From assembly GCF_001182745.1 (NCBI RefSeq), contig NZ_LN868938.1, forward strand, positions 248,001 through 312,000: a stretch of DNA of 64,000 nt. Reading direction: 5' to 3'. Made by a program: the position numbers and the translations under genes. Position 1 is the stretch's first letter, and every line of letters starts with the position of its first letter. Source of the stretch: Nocardia farcinica. Lineage in GTDB: Bacteria; Actinomycetota; Actinomycetes; Mycobacteriales; Mycobacteriaceae. The notes beneath the pieces are model-generated. The model did not search any database. It saw only the letters and a program-made list of their open reading frames with translations, and was not told the origin of the DNA. Shown here piece after piece: positions 16,573-24,123 of the stretch.

Positions 16573-17044
16573 GACCGACCAGGAGATCCGGGCCGTCGAC
16601 GAGTTGCTCGGCCGGTACAACGACGTGCTGGACGAACAGGACTGGGAGCAGTGGCCGGACCTGTTCGCCACCGAATGCTCCTACACCGTGCACACTCTCG
16701 ACAATCTGCGTCGCGGACTACCACTGGCGTATATGTACGACGACAACCGCGCTCGCGTGCTCGACCGGGTGAAGTTCATCACCGAGGTCTGGGCCGGGAC
16801 GATCGAGCCGTACCGTACCCGCCACGTCACCCAGCGGACCCGGGCGATCCGCCTCGACGCCGACAGGTGGAGCGTCCGGGCGAACTTCCAGGTGAGCTAT
16901 ACCGAAAACGACGCTCTCGCGGGGCTGCTCGCCGCCGGCTATTACGAGGACGTCATCGATCTGTCGGCCGGCCGGGCGCTCTTCGCCGAGCGGTCGGTTC
17001 GCCTGGACAGTATGCCGGCGCGATACCTGGTCTATCCGCTGTAG
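16562..17044 (+). CDS. Ring-hydroxylating dioxygenase beta subunit (system 2)
   Basis: 160-aa small subunit of the NTF2-like fold (VDELLGRYNDVLDEQDWEQW, FATECSYTVHTLDN, then VRLDSMPARYLVYPL). It shapes and stabilises the alpha3beta3 hexamer. The start is TTG at 16562, overlapping the alpha stop by 11 bases with AAGGTGA upstream; no ATG or GTG is available in frame nearby. Intact, in contrast to the broken beta gene of system 1, so it could even serve both; that is speculation. Confidence 0.87.
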   Translation: MITETDQEIRAVDELLGRYNDVLDEQDWEQWPDLFATECSYTVHTLDNLRRGLPLAYMYDDNRARVLDRVKFITEVWAGTIEPYRTRHVTQRTRAIRLDADRWSVRANFQVSYTENDALAGLLAAGYYEDVIDLSAGRALFAERSVRLDSMPARYLVYPL

Positions 17045-17506
17045 GTTCCCCCCGCGATCGCGGGGTCCTCCTTCCCCGGCGGCTGCGGGGCGTTCGTCCA
17101 GCGCCCCGCAGCCGACCCCCGGAACTCCCCGTCGGCGCCGATCCGAACGCCGCTCCTTCTGCACTGATCCGACGGACGGGGGCGTCGATCCGCGCCCCGG
17201 TACGGACGGGCTCCCGTGCGACCCACCGGTACGGGTCGCAGCGGAACTCGCGACCCCGCGGCGATGTGCGCCGCGGCTTCCGTGGCCCCGCCGAGCAGGC
17301 GGTATCCGGCGTACGCCACCGCGGTCAAGCCGAGCACCGACGCGGCCGGAACCGCCGTCGCACCATCCCTCGCGGGCCTCTTGACCTGCCCTTTCGCCGA
17401 CTTGTCCAAGTCGTGCAGTGAAGTTGTCCACGATGCGCACATACGGCGCAGTGGCTCGTGACACATTCTTTGCCCACCGTGATCCACCGCACAGGCAGGA
17501 ATGTTC
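17045..17506. other. Intergenic region between dioxygenase 2 and the diiron monooxygenase cluster
   Basis: About 460 bases. A hairpin follows the beta stop at once (17050-17065). The rest probably holds the promoter of the gene at 17507, but no convincing -35/-10 pair stands out. A 176-codon frame runs leftward across it (17562-17032), with one hydrophobic helix (ASVLGLTAVAYAGYRLLGG), but it lacks a ribosome site and overlaps both neighbours, so it is not called. Confidence 0.5.
17050..17065. terminator. Hairpin after dioxygenase 2 beta subunit
   Basis: Perfect palindrome ccccgcgatcgcgggg beginning 6 bases after the stop codon; as RNA a 6-bp GC stem with a GATC loop, followed by tcctcctt. 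Likely terminator of the dioxygenase 2 unit. Confidence 0.5.
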
Positions 17507-18238
17507 ATGAACAGCGCTTCACCTGCTGGTTCGACCAGTGCTCTGCACGCTCCCCAGCTCATCGCGAACAGCCGGATGCTCTACCTGGTGTGGCTGCCGG
17601 CCGACCCGGAGGCCGTGGCGAAGCTGGTGCCCGCCGGGCTGACGCCGCGCGAGGACCGGGCCTGCTATCTCAACCAGTACGTCGTCGACGACCCGATGCA
17701 GACCTCCAACGGCGCGGCCGCGGTCGACTCCTTCGGGGCCTATTCGCTCACCTATCTCGGGGTCGACCTGGCCGATCTCGACACCGAGGCGGGTGTGCCC
17801 GCGCGCTGGTGGACGCACTACTTCAACAGTTCCGAGGCGATGAACCGCTATGCCGCCGAACGCGGCGTGCCGGCCTCGGGTGGGCACACCGAGCTGACGG
17901 TGACCGAGACGGGGGTCGTGGCCACCACCTTCCTGGACGGCACGCCGACCATTCGCACGACCGCGCGGTTCGACGCGGGTCCGACGGTCCGGTCGACGGG
18001 GCAGTTGCGCTACGTCACCCGCGATGCGGAGGGCTTCGTCAGCGGGCGGTATCCGTTCGTCGCGCAGATGATGCCCGGTTTCACCGTCGAATCGCTCGAG
18101 TTCCTCGACCCCACCCACGACGTCTACGCGTTGCGTCCGGCCGATCCGCTGACCGTGACATTCGGCTTCTACTCGCCCGACATCACCTTCTGCTACCCGG
18201 GCGGGGAAGGTCCGCTGGGTAGCAGGCACGGCCGCTGA
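17507..18238 (+). CDS. Acetoacetate decarboxylase (ADC) family protein
   Basis: 243-aa protein of the acetoacetate decarboxylase superfamily, judged from LYLVWLPADPEAVAKLVPAGLTP, YLNQYVVDDP, TYLGVDLADL and the C-terminal half. The Schiff-base Lys of true ADC is not obvious, so the activity may differ (aldolase-dehydratase or binding of a 2-oxo acid are known in the superfamily). The start at ATG 17507 has GCAGGA at a proper distance; ATG 17501 sits too close to it. It precedes the diiron monooxygenase operon by 47 bases and is probably cotranscribed. The role in that pathway is not known. Confidence 0.7.
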   Translation: MNSASPAGSTSALHAPQLIANSRMLYLVWLPADPEAVAKLVPAGLTPREDRACYLNQYVVDDPMQTSNGAAAVDSFGAYSLTYLGVDLADLDTEAGVPARWWTHYFNSSEAMNRYAAERGVPASGGHTELTVTETGVVATTFLDGTPTIRTTARFDAGPTVRSTGQLRYVTRDAEGFVSGRYPFVAQMMPGFTVESLEFLDPTHDVYALRPADPLTVTFGFYSPDITFCYPGGEGPLGSRHGR

Positions 18239-18285
18239 GACCGCGAATCCGTTTCCACCCCCGAGTATTTCGAGAGGACAACCCG

Positions 18286-19782
18286 ATGGCACTACTCGAT
18301 CGCAGCGCCTGGTACGACCTGGCCAGGACCACGGAATGGACCCCGACCTACATCTCGGCCGAGGAGCTGTTCCCGCCGGAGATGAGCGGCGGTGCGGGGA
18401 TTCCGGACGAGGCCTGGGCCACCTACGACGAGCCCTACAAGGTCTCCTACCGCGAGTACGTCGACGTCCAGCGGCAGAAGGACGCCGGGGCGTACTCGGT
18501 GAAGGCGGCGCTCGAGCGCAACGACCTGTACAACAAGGCCGACGCGGGCTGGATCTCCATCCTCAAAGAGCATTACGCGGCGGTCGCGCTCGTGGAATAC
18601 GGTGCGGCACTCCAGGAATCGCGGTTCGTGCGCTGGTCGAAGGCGCCCGGCATGCGCAACATGGCCACCTTCGGGATGTTGGACGAGATGCGGCACGGCC
18701 AGATCCAGCTGTACTTCCCGCACGAGTACATCAACAAGGATCGCCAGTTCGACTGGTCGCACCAGACGATGTGGACCAACAACTGGGTGGCCCTGGGCGC
18801 CCGGCACTACTTCGACGACATCATGATGACCCGCGACGCGGTGGAGACCTCGATCTACGCCAACTTCGCGTTCGAGACCGGTTTCACCAACCTGCAGTTC
18901 ATCGGCCTGTCCGGTGACGCGGCCAACGCGGGCGACTACACCTTCTCGAAGCTGATCCAGAGCATCCAGTCCGACGAGGCCAGGCATGCCCAGCTGGGCA
19001 CGCCGCTGTTGCAGATGCTGATCGAGCACGGCCAGGTGGAGAAGGCGCAGAACCACATCGACGTCTCGTTCTGGCGGTCCTACCGACTGTTCACCATCCT
19101 GTCGGGCATCCCGATGGACTACTACGTGCCGCTGGACGTGCGCGAGAGCTCCTTCAAGGAGTTCATGCAGGAGTGGATCGTCACCCAGTTCATCAAGTCG
19201 ATCGAGGATCTCGGCCTGCGTAAGCCGTGGTACTGGGACATCTTCCTGCGCGATCTCGACGAGCACCATCACGGCCAGCACCTGGGCACCTACTCGTGGC
19301 GGCCCACGCTGTGGTGGCATCCGGCCGCCGGGGTGAGCCCGGAGGAGCGAGACTGGCTGGAGGAGAAGTACCCCGGCTGGAACGACACGTTCGGCAAGGT
19401 GTGGGACGTCATGATCGACAACTTCGTCAGCGGCCGCACGGACAAGACGATTCCCGGCACGTTGCCGATCACCTGCAACGTCTCCCAGCTGCCGATCGTG
19501 GGCACCCCGGGCAAGAGCCTGCGCGACCACAGCATCGTGTACGAGGGCCGCAAGTACCACTTCGCCTCCGAGGTGGACAAGTGGATCTTCGAGCAGGACC
19601 CGAATCGCTACAAGCACCACAAGAGCCTCATCGACCGGTTCCTCGGCGGCGAGATCCAGCCCGCCACGCTCGAGGGCGTCCTGGAGTACATGGGCCTCGG
19701 GGTGGTGAGCGAGGGCGGCGAGGACGCCCACGGCTACGCCTGGCTCGACCACTACCGCACCAGCCTGCCCGCGGCCGGCTGA
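18286..19782 (+). CDS. Soluble diiron monooxygenase hydroxylase alpha subunit (TmoA-like)
   Basis: 498-aa catalytic subunit of a toluene-monooxygenase-type enzyme. Numbering matches TmoA exactly: diiron ligands Glu104 (ALVEYG), Glu134 and His137 (LDEMRHG), Glu197 (AFETGF), Glu231 and His234 (SDEARHA), and the gate Thr201 are all present. The C-terminal part keeps TLWWHPAAGVSPEERDWLEEKYPGW-type sequence and YHFASEVDKWIFEQDP. The enzyme uses O2 and electrons from the Rieske ferredoxin to hydroxylate aromatics or epoxidise alkenes. Start ATG 18286 follows GAGAGGA. First gene of a six-component operon. Substrate (aromatic, alkene, isoprene-like) cannot be fixed from sequence. Confidence 0.95.
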   Translation: MALLDRSAWYDLARTTEWTPTYISAEELFPPEMSGGAGIPDEAWATYDEPYKVSYREYVDVQRQKDAGAYSVKAALERNDLYNKADAGWISILKEHYAAVALVEYGAALQESRFVRWSKAPGMRNMATFGMLDEMRHGQIQLYFPHEYINKDRQFDWSHQTMWTNNWVALGARHYFDDIMMTRDAVETSIYANFAFETGFTNLQFIGLSGDAANAGDYTFSKLIQSIQSDEARHAQLGTPLLQMLIEHGQVEKAQNHIDVSFWRSYRLFTILSGIPMDYYVPLDVRESSFKEFMQEWIVTQFIKSIEDLGLRKPWYWDIFLRDLDEHHHGQHLGTYSWRPTLWWHPAAGVSPEERDWLEEKYPGWNDTFGKVWDVMIDNFVSGRTDKTIPGTLPITCNVSQLPIVGTPGKSLRDHSIVYEGRKYHFASEVDKWIFEQDPNRYKHHKSLIDRFLGGEIQPATLEGVLEYMGLGVVSEGGEDAHGYAWLDHYRTSLPAAG

Positions 19783-19808
19783 GCAGACCGATCGCCCAAG
19801 GAGAACCC

Positions 19809-20069
19809 ATGGCCCTGTTTCCCATTTCCTCGAAGTTCGACGGCGATTTCGTGCTGAAGCTCGTCGCCGTGGACAGCGAGAACACCATCGACGAAGTCGC
19901 CGCGGCCGCCGCCGAGCATTCGGTGGGCATCCACGTCGCCGACCAGCCGGGCAAGGTCATCCGCGCCCGCGCCGAAGGCGCCACCGAGCCGTTTCCCCGG
20001 GACATGAAGCTGTCCGAGACCGGGCTCGAACCGACCGACACCGTCGAGTTCTACTTCAGCGAGGTTTAG
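19809..20069 (+). CDS. Diiron monooxygenase hydroxylase gamma subunit (TmoB-like)
   Basis: 86-aa small hydroxylase subunit with a ubiquitin-like fold. It matches TmoB in length and in the pattern FPISSKFDGDFVLKLVAVD...FPRDMKLSETGLEPTDTVEF. It holds the outer face of the alpha subunit in the (alpha-beta-gamma)2 hydroxylase. Start ATG 19809 follows AAGGAGA. It ends one base before the effector gene. Confidence 0.9.
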   Translation: MALFPISSKFDGDFVLKLVAVDSENTIDEVAAAAAEHSVGIHVADQPGKVIRARAEGATEPFPRDMKLSETGLEPTDTVEFYFSEV

Positions 20070-20411
20070 ATGACCACCGAATCCACCGCCGCGGGCCCCA
20101 TCGCCGACCCGGTCGGCCCGGTCGTGCAGGCGGGCGAGATCGCCGAGGCCGTCGCCGAGGCCGCCCGCATCGACAACGAGGGCAAACGCGTCGACATCCG
20201 CAACCGCGGCTCGTATGTGCGGGTCGAGGTCGACGGCGGCGAGTGCGTGCTGCACCGGGCCACGATCGAGGAACAGCTCGGGCGGCCGTTCCAGATGCGT
20301 GAGCTCGAAGTGAGCATGCCGTCCTTCGTCGGACGTATCGAAACCGGCACCGAGCGGGTCCGGTTCTATCTCGCCACCCACGCCACCGCCCGCAAGGAGG
20401 AATCCGCATGA
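20070..20411 (+). CDS. Diiron monooxygenase effector (coupling) protein, MmoB/DmpM/TmoD family
   Basis: 113-aa cofactorless regulatory protein that docks on the hydroxylase and couples NADH use to oxygenation. Family signatures: NRGSYVRVEVDGGECVLHRATIEEQLGRPFQMRELEVSMPSFVGRI, seen here in consecutive blocks. The longer N terminus (TESTAAGPIADPVGPVVQAGEIAEAV) includes the GPV-AGE motif of TmoD. It follows the gamma gene without a gap and overlaps the beta gene by 4 bases. In the toluene monooxygenases the ferredoxin lies between gamma and effector; here it has moved to the end. Confidence 0.92.
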   Translation: MTTESTAAGPIADPVGPVVQAGEIAEAVAEAARIDNEGKRVDIRNRGSYVRVEVDGGECVLHRATIEEQLGRPFQMRELEVSMPSFVGRIETGTERVRFYLATHATARKEESA

Positions 20412-21394
20412 CCACCTCGATGCGCCCGCTGAAGACCTGGAGCCATCTGGCCGCGCGCAGGCGGCGCCCCAGCGAATACGAGATCGTCTCCACCAAGCTG
20501 CACTGGCACCTGCGCGACAAGGAACAGCCCTGGGACGTCGCGCACGAAGGGCACATGGCCGAGTGGTACCGGCGCTACCGCAACGGCAGCCCCATCCAGC
20601 ACTCGGACTGGGACGCCTTCCGCGATCCCGACGAGCTCGTCTACCGCTCCTACAACATCCTGCAGGACGGCCAGGAGAACTACGTCGAGGGTCTGCTGGA
20701 CCAGCACAACAAGGAGGAACACGACAAGAGCCTCGACACCGAGTGGGTGATGTGCCTGGCCAAGCTGTACGCGCCGGGCCGGTATCTGCTGCACACGGTC
20801 CAGATGGCCAGCGCGTACCTGGTGCACATGGCCCCGGCCAGCACGATCAGCAACTGCGCGGCGTTCCAGGCCGCCGACCAGCTGCGCTGGCTCTCGCACA
20901 CCGCCTACCGCACCGCCGAACTGGCCCAATCGCATCCCTCGCTCGGGCTCGGCGCCGCCGAACGGGCGCACTGGGAGGAGCTGCCCGCCTGGCAGCGGTT
21001 CCGGGAGCTGACCGAGTGCGTGCTCGCCACCCGGGACTGGGCGGAGTCGTTCGTCGCGCTCAACCTGGTCACCAAGCCCGCCATCGACGAGGCGTTCTAC
21101 CGGCAGCAGGCGATCAGCGCCCGCCGCCACGGCGACACCCTGTTCGCGCTGCTGGCCGAGGCGGCGCTGCGCGACAGCGAGCGGTCCCGGCGCTGGTCGA
21201 TCGAACTGGTCCGGCACATGGCCGAGAACCCGGACAACGTTCCGGTGCTGCACAAGTGGCTGGACCGGTGGGTGCCGCTCGGCGATGCCGCCATCGACGC
21301 CTTCTGCAGCGAGCTGCCGGACAACCCGGAGGCCACCGCGACCGCGATCGCCGCCTGCCGCGCCTTCCGCAACCAGCTGCCGCTCGGGGGCTGA
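20408..21394 (+). CDS. Diiron monooxygenase hydroxylase beta subunit (TmoE-like)
   Basis: 328-aa structural hydroxylase subunit, of the alpha fold but without diiron ligands. It matches TmoE in length and features: TWSHLAARRRRPSEYEIVS at the start, YVEGLLDQHNKEEHD, ARRHGDTLFALLAEAA, and the late WSIELVRHMAENP. The ATG overlaps the effector stop as ATGA, and the stop lies one base before the reductase ATG, so the operon is tightly coupled. Confidence 0.92.
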   Translation: MTTSMRPLKTWSHLAARRRRPSEYEIVSTKLHWHLRDKEQPWDVAHEGHMAEWYRRYRNGSPIQHSDWDAFRDPDELVYRSYNILQDGQENYVEGLLDQHNKEEHDKSLDTEWVMCLAKLYAPGRYLLHTVQMASAYLVHMAPASTISNCAAFQAADQLRWLSHTAYRTAELAQSHPSLGLGAAERAHWEELPAWQRFRELTECVLATRDWAESFVALNLVTKPAIDEAFYRQQAISARRHGDTLFALLAEAALRDSERSRRWSIELVRHMAENPDNVPVLHKWLDRWVPLGDAAIDAFCSELPDNPEATATAIAACRAFRNQLPLGG

Positions 21395-21395
21395 G

Positions 21396-22469
21396 ATGCG
21401 CTGTTCGGAGCAGACCGCGGGCGTGGCGGCCGTGCCCGGTGACGGCCTGCCCGTCACCGTGCGTACCGCCGCGGGTGCGGAGTTCCCGTGCCCGGAGGGC
21501 GACACCGTGCTGCGTGCCGCGCTCCGGGCGGGCGTCGCGGCCGGCTACGAGTGCAACAGCGGTGGCTGCGGCACCTGCAAGTTCGTGCTCCGCGACGGAG
21601 AGGTCGAGCAGCTGGACCCGAACCCGCCCGGATTGAGCGAACGCGATCGCCGCAAGGGCAAGTTGCTCGCCTGCCGGTCCGTGCCGCGCACCGACTGCGT
21701 GGTCGACCTGCCCGCTCGCGGCGACTGGCCCGCCGGGCACGCGCGGCCGCGCCGGCGCACCGTCGTGGTGACCGCGGTGCGGGAGCTGACCCACGACCTG
21801 CGCGAGATCACCTTCCTGGCCGACGATCCCGCCGATTTCCTGCCGGGGCAGTTCGCCATGCTGGCCCCGGAGACCGGTGCCGGCGCGGGAGCACCCCGGG
21901 AACGGGCCTACTCGATGTCGAATCTGCCGAATCCGCACGGGCTCTGGCAGTTCCAGATCAAGCGGGTGCCGGGCGGGCGGGTCTCGCCGCAGCTGGTGGA
22001 CCGGCTCGGCGTGGGCGACCGCATCAGCCTGGACGGGCCGTACGGGCACGCGCACCTGCGGCCGACCGAGCGCGACGTGGTCTGCATCGCCGGCGGATCG
22101 GGGCTGGCGCCGATGGTGTCGATCGCGCGGGGGCTGGCCGCCCGCCCGGACGCCGCCGATCGCCGCCTGCACTTCTTCTACGGCGGGCGTCGGGAAATCG
22201 ACCTGTGCGCCGGGGAATTCGTCGACGAGGTGGCCGCGCGACTGCGGCATGCCGCGCTGGCGGAGGCGATCTCCGAGGAGCCCACCGCGGGCTGGTCGGG
22301 GTCGCGGGGATTCGTCCACGAACTCGTCGCGGCCTACGACCTGCCGACCCTGGCCGAGCACGAGATCTACGTGGCGGGACCGCCGGTGATGACCGACGCG
22401 GTCGTCCGCCACCTCGTCCTGGAACGGCGGGTTCCCGCCGAACGCGTTCATTTCGATCGATTCTTCTGA
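21396..22469 (+). CDS. Monooxygenase NADH:ferredoxin oxidoreductase (TmoF-like)
   Basis: 357-aa modular reductase. N-terminal plant-type [2Fe-2S] domain with CNSGGCGTC and a later Cys (LLACRS); FAD domain with RAYSMSN; NAD domain with GGSGLAPMVSIARGLA and a C-terminal GPPVMTDAVV. It takes electrons from NADH and passes them to the Rieske ferredoxin at 22496. Start ATG 21396 was chosen over an upstream start inside the beta gene. Length and order fit TmoF/TouF. Confidence 0.92.
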   Translation: MRCSEQTAGVAAVPGDGLPVTVRTAAGAEFPCPEGDTVLRAALRAGVAAGYECNSGGCGTCKFVLRDGEVEQLDPNPPGLSERDRRKGKLLACRSVPRTDCVVDLPARGDWPAGHARPRRRTVVVTAVRELTHDLREITFLADDPADFLPGQFAMLAPETGAGAGAPRERAYSMSNLPNPHGLWQFQIKRVPGGRVSPQLVDRLGVGDRISLDGPYGHAHLRPTERDVVCIAGGSGLAPMVSIARGLAARPDAADRRLHFFYGGRREIDLCAGEFVDEVAARLRHAALAEAISEEPTAGWSGSRGFVHELVAAYDLPTLAEHEIYVAGPPVMTDAVVRHLVLERRVPAERVHFDRFF

Positions 22470-22495
22470 GGATCGGATTCAACCGAGGATCACCG

Positions 22496-22831
22496 ATGGC
22501 ATTCGAACACGTGACGACATTCGACGATCTGTGGGAGGGCGAGATGGAGTCCTTCACGGTCGGCGACAAGGAAATCCTGCTCGCTCATCTGGCGGGCGGC
22601 GAAGTGATCGCCACCCAGGCGATCTGTCCGCATCAGCAGGTGGAGCTGGTCGAGGGCGAACTCGACGGCAACACCCTGACCTGCAAGGCGCATCTGTGGC
22701 AGTTCGATCTGCCGACCTGCAAGGGGGTGAATCCGGGCCATGCCGAGCTGGCGAAGTTCCCGGTGAAGATCGACGGCGACGACATCTACGTCGACCCGGC
22801 GGGTGACACGCCGAAAGTCGCCCACTCCTGA
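22496..22831 (+). CDS. Monooxygenase Rieske ferredoxin (TmoC-like)
   Basis: 111-aa Rieske protein closely matching TmoC. Ligands are in ICPHQQVEL (C-x-H) and TCKAHLWQFDL (C-x2-H), and the end DDIYVDPAGDTPKVAHS mirrors the TmoC terminus. It delivers electrons from the reductase to the diiron hydroxylase. Placed last in the operon instead of third as in tmoABCDEF. The ATG lies 27 bases after the reductase stop, behind CCGAGGA. Confidence 0.93.
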   Translation: MAFEHVTTFDDLWEGEMESFTVGDKEILLAHLAGGEVIATQAICPHQQVELVEGELDGNTLTCKAHLWQFDLPTCKGVNPGHAELAKFPVKIDGDDIYVDPAGDTPKVAHS

Positions 22832-22860
22832 CCCCGTCCCCGCAGCGAGGAGAAGCCCCA

Positions 22861-23069
22861 TGCCCTTCGTCCGCATCGACTGGTTCCCCGGGCGCACCCT
22901 GGAGCAGAAACGCGAGATGGTCGCGACGCTGACGCCGGAGATCGCGCGCATCGCCAAGTGCAAGCCGGAGACCATCCAGTTCATCTTCACCGACGTGACC
23001 CGCGAGGACTGGGGCCGAAACGGCCGATTGTTCTGCGATCACTACGAATACGAAAACGACCCAGAATAA
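22861..23069 (+). CDS. 4-oxalocrotonate tautomerase family protein
   Basis: 69-aa tautomerase with Pro next to the initiator Met (PFVRIDWFPGRTLEQKREMV), so Pro1 becomes the catalytic base after Met removal. Arg residues at about positions 11 and 39 of the 4-OT family are only partly recognisable, so the substrate may differ. 4-OT enzymes isomerise 2-hydroxymuconate in meta cleavage. GAGGAG precedes the ATG. It is the last gene of the monooxygenase unit, 46 bases before pxpA. Confidence 0.8.
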
Positions 23070-23115
23070 CGCCGCGCCACCGTCGCGCGGGCGTCACACA
23101 GCGAAAGAGAACACC

Positions 23116-23832
23116 ATGGTCACACTCAATTCGGATATGGGCGAGTCGTTCGGTATCCACACCTTCGGCAACGACGACCGGCTCGTCGGCCTCGTCGACA
23201 CCGTCAACGTCGCCTGTGGATTCCACGCCGGTGATCCGGTCGGCATCCACGAGACCGTCGCCAAGGCGCTGGCGGGCGGCGTCACCGTCGGCGCCCATCC
23301 CGGCCTGCCCGATCTGGTCGGCTTCGGCCGCCGCGAGATGAAGCTGTTCCCCGACGAGGCCGCCGACATCGTGCGATACCAGGTCGGCGCGCTGGTCGCC
23401 TTCCTCAAGGCCGAGGGCGGCACGCTCGACCACATCAAAGCGCACGGCTCGCTGTACGGGATGTCTTCGCGTGATCCCGAACTGGCCGAGGCGATCGCCA
23501 CCGTCGCCGCCGAATACGAGGTCCCGATCTTCGGCATCGCCGACAGCGAGCACGAGAAGGCCGCGCAGAAACTGGGTGTCCCGTTCGTGGCCGAGTTCTA
23601 CGTCGATCTGGGCTACCGGGCCGACGGCAGCCTCATCGTCGCGCGCCGGCCGCACGCGACCCCCGTGGCCGAAGCCACCGAACGAGCTCGCAAGGCACTG
23701 GTCGACGGCATCGCGACCGCCGTGACCGGCGAAGAGTTCGCGATGCGCGTCGATTCCATCTGCGTCCACTCCGACACCCCGAACGCCGTCGAGATCGCCC
23801 AGGCCGTTCGCGATGTGCTGTCCGCTGTGTGA
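23116..23832 (+). CDS. pxpA: 5-oxoprolinase subunit A, LamB/YcsF family
   Basis: 238-aa LamB/YcsF protein. Signatures: TLNSDMGESFGIHTFGND, VNVACGFHAGDPVGIHETV, VGAHPGLPDLVGFGRREM, and IKAHGSLYG. In PxpABC this subunit acts with PxpB and PxpC in ATP-dependent opening of 5-oxoproline to glutamate. GAAAGAGA precedes the ATG. It leads a unit with a biotin carrier, biotin carboxylase, pxpB and pxpC. Because GABA-pathway genes follow, a related lactam such as 2-pyrrolidone could be the substrate; that is inference. It is the only PxpA for two PxpB-PxpC pairs in this window. Confidence 0.9.
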   Translation: MVTLNSDMGESFGIHTFGNDDRLVGLVDTVNVACGFHAGDPVGIHETVAKALAGGVTVGAHPGLPDLVGFGRREMKLFPDEAADIVRYQVGALVAFLKAEGGTLDHIKAHGSLYGMSSRDPELAEAIATVAAEYEVPIFGIADSEHEKAAQKLGVPFVAEFYVDLGYRADGSLIVARRPHATPVAEATERARKALVDGIATAVTGEEFAMRVDSICVHSDTPNAVEIAQAVRDVLSAV

Positions 23833-23871
23833 CATTCCGGAGCCCACCGTCCCGACTCGAAAGGCACTCCC

Positions 23872-24117
23872 GTGAGCGAGCATCACGTCCTCTCGCCGTT
23901 GCCCGGCATCTTCTACCGTTCGCCCGCACCCGGCCAGCCCCGGTTCGTCGAGCCGGGCGCACCGGTCGAGGCCGACCAGACCGTCGGACTGGTCGAGATC
24001 ATGAAGCAGTTCACCGAGATCAAGGCGGGCGCCGCGGGGGTGCTCACGTCGTTCACGGTGGAAGACAACGGAACTCTCTCGCCCGGCGATGTCATCGCCG
24101 TCATCGAAACGAAGTGA
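23872..24117 (+). CDS. Biotin carboxyl carrier protein (biotinyl domain)
   Basis: 81-aa single biotinyl domain. The biotinylation site reads VEIMKQFTEIKAG; the Lys after Met is the expected target, although the usual AMKM is changed to IMKQ, as in carriers other than the main AccB. The domain opens with SPLPGIFYRSPAPGQP and closes with GDVIAVIET. The start is GTG 23872. It lies between pxpA and the biotin carboxylase, a pairing common in LamB/KipI/KipA clusters. It suggests that carboxylation takes part in this pathway, or that the set forms a distinct carboxylase. Confidence 0.87.
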   Translation: MSEHHVLSPLPGIFYRSPAPGQPRFVEPGAPVEADQTVGLVEIMKQFTEIKAGAAGVLTSFTVEDNGTLSPGDVIAVIETK

Positions 24118-24123
24118 CCAGCC

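Noticed and set aside
17032..17562. 176-codon minus-strand frame in the gap before the ADC-family gene
   Set aside because: No ribosome site, no recognised family, overlap with both neighbours and with the hairpin at 17050. One hydrophobic stretch keeps a small chance that it is real.
18292..19752. 486-codon minus-strand frame opposite the monooxygenase alpha gene
   Set aside because: Antisense to a gene with all six diiron ligands conserved; a codon-bias shadow.
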